NCBI RefSeq assembly: GCF_958295425.1
Contig: NC_081136.1
Span: 6,631,594 to 6,695,593 of the forward strand
Length of the DNA: 64,000 bases
Reading direction: 5' to 3'
Source of the DNA: Solea solea
Lineage: Eukaryota > Chordata > Actinopteri > Pleuronectiformes > Soleidae
Position 1 is the first letter of the stretch. Every line of letters begins with the position of its first letter. The notes under the pieces were generated by a model. That model was not told the DNA's origin and made no database searches. It saw only the letters and a program-made list of their open reading frames with translations. A program made the position numbers and the translations under genes. Of this stretch, positions 59,701 to 64,000 are shown in pieces.

Positions 59701-62700
59701 CCTGCTCAATCTGGGTAAAAAAAAACTGTCAGCTATCTTCAGTATTCTCATTTACAATGATCACAACATCAACAAGTGAAAACAACGTGGCTGCCAGTGG
59801 GGACATAAGGAAAATATTTGGCATAATTTTCCAACTGTGAACTGCACTAAAGTCCATTCAGAAAAAAAAAAAAGCCTTTTTAGCTTGTGGGGACATGGGA
59901 GCTGCTGGTTTATTGCTGCCTCTCTTTGTAAAGTTGTCTTAATTAGGCCGATCCAAATAAAGGATTTCAAACAGAAGTCTCAACATCACACATTTGTAGT
60001 CATTTGATGGAGGCAGCAGTGGATCAACAACTCCTCTGAACTGTGACGCACAATTGCTGATTTTTTTCTCCATGGACTTTGACGCAGGAGCTTGTTTCCA
60101 GTTGGAAAGGGCAGCCTGATGGTGAAATAAATTGGCTGCATGTTTGTGTCTGCCTGTCACTTTAATAGGCGCGGGACAATTTGACAATTAAATGTCACGT
60201 TTTGTCCTGAACCGAATAATATTATTATATAATCAATCATCTCAATTATAATATATTATATATCACAATATTATTGCATTAATTGTAAAAAAAAAAAAAA
60301 CAACACACTGATAACACTTAACCATACATGTTGATAAGAGACAAATACAACAAGACAAATCTTGAACATTTTAAAGTGCAATACAAGAATATTCAGCAAG
60401 TCATTGTAAATCATGAGGTGCTGGAATCCCCAGTTTTCAAGCCTTTTCCATTCATGATTATCTTGATAATCATCACAGTCAACTTGTTGGGAGTGCTTTT
60501 TGTCTCTAAAATCATGTATTGTCCTCATATTCCCTACCAACCTGGATGCTTTCATGTTTTTTTTCCTTTTTTTCAGCACTGACTTTGGTTCCTGAGCAGG
60601 CCGAGGTGTCGCCCTGGTTGAGTCCAGTCCTGCTCCTTCCTGTCCTGCAGCTGCTCACGTGCTCGGGTCTCACCGAGCCGCTGGCTGACCCGAGGACACA
60701 CAAACTCAACCACAGCCTGGCCAACATCCTGCTCCGCAACATCAGCCGGCAGACGGACAAACCTGGACAGGTAACACACTCTTGGAAGCAGTGTGTGAGT
60801 ACACAGCATAGAGCGCAGCCACAGAAACTTTGTACAAAAGAAGGAATTTACCATTTCGGAACATATCGGCAGTTGTCCAATGACTAATTAGCCTCTGGGG
60901 GATTTTGCCAGTATATTTGGGATTCCGTTTTTTTTGCCACAGTTAACGAGCGTTTTGGCTAATTTCTATTAACACATGTATGCATGTGAGTGCAGATAGA
61001 TGAGGACACAGGTGGTGTTAAAATCTCTTCACAAAGACCTCAGGGTTGGTTATAAATACAGTTTAAATGGGAATTTATCTCTATTTTGTTTTATATTTTT
61101 TTGGAATAAAGCTGCTTATTTGATTTTACACTGTGTTCACACAAAGCAGTGAACACAGTGACTGTGGCTTATTTTGTGGCGACACTGTGCTCTTGCAGCA
61201 TCCTAATTAATGTTATCTTTTTATCCACAAGCACTGAGGTACATCTAGTGCTGCGCCATGTGTTGCTCGATGAAACCACAGTTTTCTTGTTGATATGGAT
61301 AATTATAAACCTATATTATAAGTTTAAAAGAAAGAAAGAAAGTTGTGAGCATCAAATAATGTTTCTCTCATTCTTGAATCTGTCTTCTCCTCCTCAGCCT
61401 TGTCCACCATTGGCACTTCCACTCAGTCCCTGGTACAGCGAGCTTGGCGCCGCTCTGTCCGTTCTGCGTAAGGCGACAGCCGAACCGGCGCACGCCGCCG
61501 CCTGGCTGCTGTCGGTTCACTCGGCGGTGTCGTCCAGCCAGTGTGTGCCCGGCTCCCTCACCCTCATTGTGACCCATCTCATCGCGAACGGCGCGGAAGA
61601 CGTCTGCCAGCTGGCTCTGGACGCAGTCCAGGCCATCGCTGCGGCCGACCCCTGCCAGGTACTTAATTCTCACAGCTCGGTTTGACAACAAAGACGTTAC
61701 AGCTCTTCTCTTGAGCGTCTACAAACGGACAAAAAATAGAATAAAAAGGAATAAACCCGACATAAAACAAAACTTCTCGTCCTCCTTTGATTGTTGAATC
61801 ACAGTGATGGTGGACGAAATCACTTAAAGGGCGCTTTCACCCATTTTTATTTATTTTTTTCCTGATGATCGAATAACACATTTATCTCCGGAAATTAGTA
61901 AAGAAAATGATATATTTTTTTGAGTGAAGTGGCTCTTTAATATGCAGTGTGTAATAAAGCCAGTGGGTGGCAGCAGAGGTCACCATTTGCAGCACATTAT
62001 CTCAAAAACACATCCATTGCCGTTCCTGTTAAAATTCCGGTCATTATATAAAACAACTTTGTATCATAACATGCATCGTATTATGTATCGTGATACGTAT
62101 TATATCATAAAGTAGGAAATAATGGCAATTATAGTCACACGTGTGTGTGTTAGGCTGCTACAAAAGGCAGTTTTTACCAATCATGTACATGCAGCTGCTT
62201 AGCCAGTAGGGGGCGCATTCTCTCTTTCTCTGAACTGCCCCGTGGTCTGTTAAAGTCTCCCATCGCTGGCCAGATTTCCCTCAAGACTTGTAGAAGAGCA
62301 ACATCTCTCACAGACTAATTGATTTTTGATTATGCTGAAAGGTACTTACTGATCAATAATACCAAAACAAGTTTTGTGATTGTTAAAGAAGATATTCAAT
62401 CAAAACATATTATAAACAACGGATGATATAATGGTTTTTCCAACATTTAAACAACAGTTTGTTTTCTGTTAGATCAGCACGTCCAGTCATATTCCCGGGA
62501 AAAAAAACGATCATCAAACAATTATCGCAAAAGCTGTGGCTAGGTTTCATTAATTAGTGATAATCACAATCAACTAATTCAATAAAAAAAAAGTAATAGG
62601 GCTTTGTAGTAAACAGGCTTTGACAGTGAAATAGGTTGTGATGAGCATGATGATGTGAATTTGTGAAACCACTGACAGGAAGGTATGATCTCTGGGTCGA

Positions 62701-64000
62701 ATGTTTGACATAATCTACCTGACAATATTGTGTTGTCTTTAATCTTAAATTTCAATTTGGAAACTGTCAATTGTTCACCCCAAATTAAAACCAAGAAATT
62801 GAAGAAACAGCCAAGATGGCTGGACTAGTGTGGAGTGGACTGTCTATTTTGACAGTATTACTAAACTAGATGTAGTTTATTTTGGTAGATGGACCAAAAT
62901 TGGCAAAAGCGCTGGTTACTCATATCATTTATTGTACATTCCATGGGCATATTTTACTGTGTTTTAAAAAACACATTCTTAAACAATCTCAATCTTCATC
63001 TGCTGTGTTTCCTGCAGCTCTATAAAGAGAGAGAGAGAGAAAGAAAGCAAGCGGGGTCTAAACTGACAGACTTCTCTCCTCCTCCTCCGGGACTCTAAAT
63101 AGAGTCACAAGCTCCAGAAGATGATGTGAAATATCACATGGTGTTATGGGCTCCTCATTACTGGGGCTTGTTAGACGCCTCGGAATATTCCACCCGCTGG
63201 TCTAATTGCTCCCACGGTGCTACTTTGTGCAGTCTTTGCGTGTGTCGGTGGAAGGTTATCGGCATATCTGAATCCATTGACTCTCCCTCCCACACTATCA
63301 CTTCCTCTCACATCTGCCACAAACACCCCCAAGCACCTCTTAGGTCTTTGTTAAAGGCGATTAGCGCAACTGACAAACTAACCACAGTGTGTAGACGCAG
63401 GGCGATTATATTCATCATTGTTTATCATATAATATAACCGGGGGGGAATGTGTATGTGATTGAAGGATTAGCGGTTTACCTTTCAAGGAAACAACCTGAT
63501 GAGAAACCCTTTATTTCCTTCCTTCCACGCTGCCCCTCCCTACGTCTGTCAAGCCGTGCAGGTGAAGTGGTTGCTATGCAACAGCTGAGATGCAGGGCAG
63601 CTTTATGTTAATTTAAGGCTGTAACACCGCGGCGATGGACTGGATTATTTTCTGACCTCAGTGCGAGTAAGAGGACGATGCTGCGTTAACAGTTAACACT
63701 GCACCTCGTTCAACTGTATGTCTGTGGGTCAGACCATGATTCTGGGTCAGACCATGACTGTGGGTCGGACCATGACTGTGAGTCAGACCATGACTGTAAA
63801 TCAGACCATGACCGTGAGTCAGACCATGATTCTGGGTCAGACCATGATTGTGAGTCAGACCATGAGGACAATGCGAGGTTGGACAGCTCATATCTGGGGC
63901 AGTTGATTTGTCTCCTCAGCGCATCCTGCTGGTTTCTGTTCAGATAGATGATGGATGGATGGATGAATAGGTTGAGAGACAGGTAAATGACAGACGGATG
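47653..64000 (+). CDS. focad: focad (focadhesin), first ten coding exons; 3' part outside window
   Basis: Joined coding parts: 47668-47724, 48123-48197, 48394-48548, 50731-50829, 54979-55080, 55787-56012, 59325-59534, 59627-59714, 60577-60770, 61398-61658; 1467 bp, 489 codons, all junctions in phase. The protein starts MMESLKTRFDFPSPVIQAQ (human MSDDIRKRFEFPNSLIQSQ, also 19 codons in its first coding exon). It continues as a Leu-rich helical, HEAT/ARM-like protein. Human FOCAD is about 1,800 residues, so roughly a quarter is here. FOCAD is a large cytoplasmic protein first described at focal adhesions (vinculin link, glioma suppressor) and later tied to stability of the SKI mRNA-surveillance complex and liver disease. 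Its anchors here are SALVRSACCD, PYVLNSVLNLLPSAR, FLQYLYCEP and MGVALLLLEAPAAQQ. The continuation of the human protein after ADSSQ was not found up to 64000. Confidence 0.95.
47725..48122 (+). other. focad intron 1 (coding-exon numbering)
   Basis: 398 bp between the first two coding exons. Nothing was recognised beyond its splice signals. Confidence 0.7.
48123..48197 (+). CDS. focad: focad coding exon 2
   Basis: 75 bp encoding TVRNLVADVLKEKGQN and GQITQSSPQ (human AVGHLIAAVLKENGFS..). The acceptor is tgttctcttcag and the donor gtgcgt. It is phase 0 at both ends and has the same 25-codon length as the human exon. Confidence 0.93.
48394..48548 (+). CDS. focad: focad coding exon 3
   Basis: 155 bp encoding GPALEALWQQCSGDSALVRS, ACCDAVVLLVDQGHADLPYV and LNSVLNLLPSA plus AG. 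Human has TPALNLLWEKCCSD and YVLNGILNLIPSTR. The acceptor is ggtgcgtctcag and the donor gtacat; phase 2. Confidence 0.95.
48549..50730 (+). other. focad intron 3
   Basis: 2182 bp. A copy of the gacgccacctactgtttcatg family lies at about 48935-49125. The antisense and sense frames overlapping exon 3 and the frames at 50390-50690 are not supported as coding. Confidence 0.6.
48935..49125 (+). mobile_element. Dispersed repeat, cagggttccc family, copy 3
   Basis: It shares ccttgaaagttttggaaaat, gtgcttgaattttgtgcaag and acgccacctactgtttcatg with the other two copies. It sits in focad intron 3. Confidence 0.5.
50731..50829 (+). CDS. focad: focad coding exon 4
   Basis: 99 bp encoding NVQGLIMVIGRLLQMQADQR and DRDSPFSCPYSI. 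Human has NTHGLIKAIMHLLQMQALKE. The acceptor is ctctcaacag and the donor gtctgt, a weaker but valid GT donor; phase 2 to phase 2. Confidence 0.93.
51050..51800 (-). mobile_element. Degenerate L1-clade LINE, 3' part of ORF2
   Basis: The minus strand reads RWCDYDTDFAPN, TIDGRFKTWVSKGLTTYY and FFRYLQVRRYFNKN, followed in another frame by RANHFHVFWDCQVIKTYWEE and then KKSITRKWLQ. These are C-terminal ORF2 motifs of fish L1-like retrotransposons. Frame changes and a deletion between the last two motifs show it is dead. The 3' boundary near 51050 is a guess. Confidence 0.7.
53370..53600 (+). mobile_element. Foldback MITE, left-arm fragment
   Basis: It contains caccaaagtccatagagaaa (about 53497), acaggagttgttgatccact and gccgcctccatcag in left-arm order. 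The loop and right arm are absent. Confidence 0.55.
54385..54782 (-). mobile_element. LINE 3' fragment (L2/Rex1-like)
   Basis: The minus strand encodes GHPRTHWRDYISRLAWEHLG and ELTEVAGERDVWASLLR, the C-terminal motif of a common teleost non-LTR retrotransposon ORF. It is GC-rich compared with the surrounding intron and 5'-truncated. The clade is from memory and may be wrong. Confidence 0.6.
54979..55080 (+). CDS. focad: focad coding exon 5
   Basis: 102 bp encoding NSPHPYITALENRVDCWPAL and LLEMDDFIQQAVD (human NHPHPLITVLEHRPDCWP). The acceptor is ttactttacag and the donor gttagt. The NxPHPxIT and DCWP signatures fix the frame. Confidence 0.95.
55081..55786 (+). other. focad intron 5
   Basis: 706 bp, largely occupied by a diverged foldback-element arm (55395-55655). 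Confidence 0.6.
55395..55655 (+). mobile_element. Foldback MITE, diverged right part
   Basis: It carries ctatggactttggtctgggg (about 55541) and an end ggttcctcactggcag (55636) that matches the terminus seen in other copies. Confidence 0.5.
55787..56012 (+). CDS. focad: focad coding exon 6
   Basis: 226 bp encoding NEPAYVAMLVPFLQYLYCEP, a Gln-rich stretch, LLRHSLLRVLLPTHPG and SLLHCLCQLVPHMQ. Human has IMAPFLWYLYCEPSQ and CCDIVPCLQ. The acceptor is attacactgcag and the donor gtgaca. The exon leaves in phase 0. Confidence 0.95.
57249..57270. repeat. (ATT)n microsatellite
   Basis: About seven ATT units followed by agaagaagaag, about 410 bp beyond the stop codon of the nested ORF. Confidence 0.9.
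57683..58288 (-). CDS. Uncharacterised intronless ORF nested antisense in focad intron 6
   Basis: From the ATG at 58288 this frame encodes 201 residues and stops with TAA at 57683. The frame is open a further 30 codons upstream, to CTG at 58378 after an in-frame TAG (58381-58379). The start context at 58288 is good (gaaATGG). The product is hydrophilic: MEKENFKSQHYDMFDWDNVL, a Ser run, FESLFGSIFPSLSVPSPDE, a Lys/Pro-rich basic middle (GVKPKWVKTAQAIMKKRN) and an acidic C-terminus (DEAPDEEEEEKGEEYG). No signal peptide, membrane segment or zinc-finger pattern is visible. I do not recognise the family. An open frame this long is unlikely by chance in this stop-rich DNA. Single-exon structure fits a retrogene or a small intronless gene. 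The conserved-looking residues before the ATG may mean that the true start is upstream or in another exon. Confidence 0.6.
   Translation of the reverse strand: MEKENFKSQHYDMFDWDNVLSTNTVVKIPALTYSDKSSSSTSSNSSSEHPTFESLFGSIFPSLSVPSPDEICEKPVETKPPPSKDAKDPPKPRCTLQKQSAGTKRPQWAGVKPKWVKTAQAIMKKRNTQHGKGKGRKSRDGQSKSSAQTNGPRTSMTDYLTPDTSTNGDESLTGQENKDEAPDEEEEEKGEEYGNITDVMP
58424..58500 (-). promoter_or_regulatory. Paired GC-box-like motifs upstream of the nested ORF
   Basis: Two copies of attaagccccgcc (near 58425 and 58486) lie about 60 bp apart, 45-120 bp upstream of the open frame. Both contain the GC-box core CCCCGCC, the distal one the full CCCCGCCC. They stand out in an otherwise AT-rich intron. Their position suits a TATA-less promoter for the minus-strand ORF. 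Promoter function is inferred. Confidence 0.4.
58996..59100. mobile_element. Dispersed repeat tail
   Basis: aaggtggcagtagtgcaaca, atggatgcaagctggtgtta and a gaagaagaagaag end form a unit I associate with fish genome repeats. Class unknown. Confidence 0.35.
59325..59534 (+). CDS. focad: focad coding exon 7
   Basis: 210 bp, exactly 70 codons, VDSVEAVLELCGFINALLQA through CLGLNGDCRPLLKLLQQLLL and PCQQ. The acceptor is ccgtgccgacag and the donor gtgacg. Similarity to human is lower here, but the length and position fit the human segment that starts VKDLIQTTEAMMF. It is markedly richer in GC than the flanking introns. Confidence 0.88.
59627..59714 (+). CDS. focad: focad coding exon 8
   Basis: 88 bp encoding ELPVDELIMGVALLLLEAPA and AQQTSLLNL plus one base (human FPVELVIIGIALLLLQTPASQ). 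The acceptor is attgttgtctgaag and the donor gtaaaa; phase 1. Confidence 0.94.
59715..60576 (+). other. focad intron 8
   Basis: 862 bp, about half of it a full-length foldback element (59790-60160). A short AT-rich stretch and a poly-A run (about 60288) follow. Confidence 0.6.
59790..60160. mobile_element. Foldback MITE copy, near full length
   Basis: It begins ctgccagtggggacataagg (59791), the inverse of the terminus at 20671. The core ctaaagtccattcagaaa (left) and ctccatggactttgacgcag (right) are both present, with ttgctgcctctc and tggaggcagcagtggatc on the inner sides. Confidence 0.65.
60577..60770 (+). CDS. focad: focad coding exon 9
   Basis: 194 bp beginning (A)LTLVPEQAEVSPWLSPVLLL and ending NHSLANILLRNISRQTDKPG Q. 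Human has LALKLLSVTEDQKIPKSSLL. The acceptor is a long T-rich tract ending tttcag; the donor is gtaaca. The exon leaves in phase 0. Confidence 0.93.
60771..61397 (+). other. focad intron 9
   Basis: 627 bp. Open frames run into exon 10 from the intron, but the acceptor at 61397 and homology place the exon start there. No repeat was recognised. Confidence 0.6.
61398..61658 (+). CDS. focad: focad coding exon 10, last exon in window
   Basis: 261 bp, 87 codons, from PCPPLALPLSPWYSELGAAL to LALDAVQAIAAADPCQ. Human has TSMYGTIFTAWRILEVM and ILKVTTELAQADSSQ. The acceptor is ttctcctcctcag and the donor gtactt. The Ala-rich GC-rich body contrasts with its AT-rich introns. Confidence 0.92.
63729..63872. 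repeat. 18-bp minisatellite, eight units
   Basis: Eight back-to-back 18-bp units of TCAGACCATGAYTSTGGG type. Units 1 and 6 are identical and the last is diverged. Because 18 is a multiple of three, both strands stay open (QTMTVS and SHGLTH repeats), but nothing suggests translation. Confidence 0.95.
63947..63966. repeat. (GATG)n microsatellite
   Basis: About five GATG units near the right edge of the window. Confidence 0.85.

Larger units (their letters stand above)
61659..64000 (+). other. focad intron 10 (partial)
   Basis: No further focad exon was detected. It ends with the 18-bp minisatellite (63729-63872) and a GATG tetranucleotide run (about 63947-63966). The stretch 63080-63420 is non-repetitive and relatively rich in mixed-sequence motifs. 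Its function is unknown. Confidence 0.55.

Noticed and set aside
47725..61397. miR-491, which lies in a FOCAD intron in mammals
   Set aside because: The mature sequence as I remember it was not found in any focad intron here. Absence could also reflect divergence or the truncated gene.
61149..61397. Upstream extension of the frame into focad exon 10
   Set aside because: The in-frame sequence before 61398 is AT-rich intron and the acceptor ctcctcctcag fixes the exon start.
63729..63872. CRISPR-like array
   Set aside because: Units are contiguous with no unique spacers, and the genome is a vertebrate.
63658..63906. Repeat proteins read on both strands (QTMTVS and THSHGL repeats)
   Set aside because: Direct consequence of an 18-bp minisatellite, open on both strands. 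No start context or splice signal.

Overview
The window is vertebrate, most likely teleost fish, nuclear DNA. Two multi-exon genes with GT-AG introns lie head to head, and the introns and intergenic space are AT-rich and full of short teleost-type repeats (foldback and hAT-like MITEs, LINE fragments, SINE pieces, many microsatellites). Nothing prokaryotic was seen: no operons, tRNA or rRNA genes or CRISPR arrays.

Positions 40197 to 1, minus strand: mllt3 (AF9, a YEATS-domain acetyl/crotonyl-lysine reader and super elongation complex / DOT1L scaffold). Nine coding exons (476 codons) splice in frame; the C-terminal AHD exons lie past the left edge. The gene spreads over 40 kb, half of it in one 19.3-kb intron. 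Exon 5 resembles a segment of the paralogue MLLT1/ENL that human MLLT3 lacks, as far as I recall.

Positions 40198-47652: intergenic region with a CpG-rich mllt3 promoter, a CCAAT-containing CpG patch near 41.3 kb and a possible untranslated focad exon near 42.1 kb. The middle is largely AT-rich and repetitive.

Positions 47653-64000, plus strand: focad (focadhesin). Ten coding exons (489 codons, roughly the first quarter of the protein) splice in frame; the rest lies past the right edge. The mllt3-focad neighbourhood matches human 9p21.3.

Inside focad intron 6, on the opposite strand, an uninterrupted reading frame (57683-58378) with two GC-box-like motifs just upstream looks like a nested, intronless gene whose family I do not recognise. 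It is the best candidate here for something undescribed.

The other striking signal is a family of imperfect-palindrome elements whose arms carry a core like TCTATGGACTTTGGTGCAGG. At least nine copies, in both orientations, are scattered over the introns of both genes, one of them interrupted by another mobile element.

All exon borders were read by eye from splice signals, phase continuity and recalled similarity to human MLLT3/MLLT1 and FOCAD. No alignment was run.
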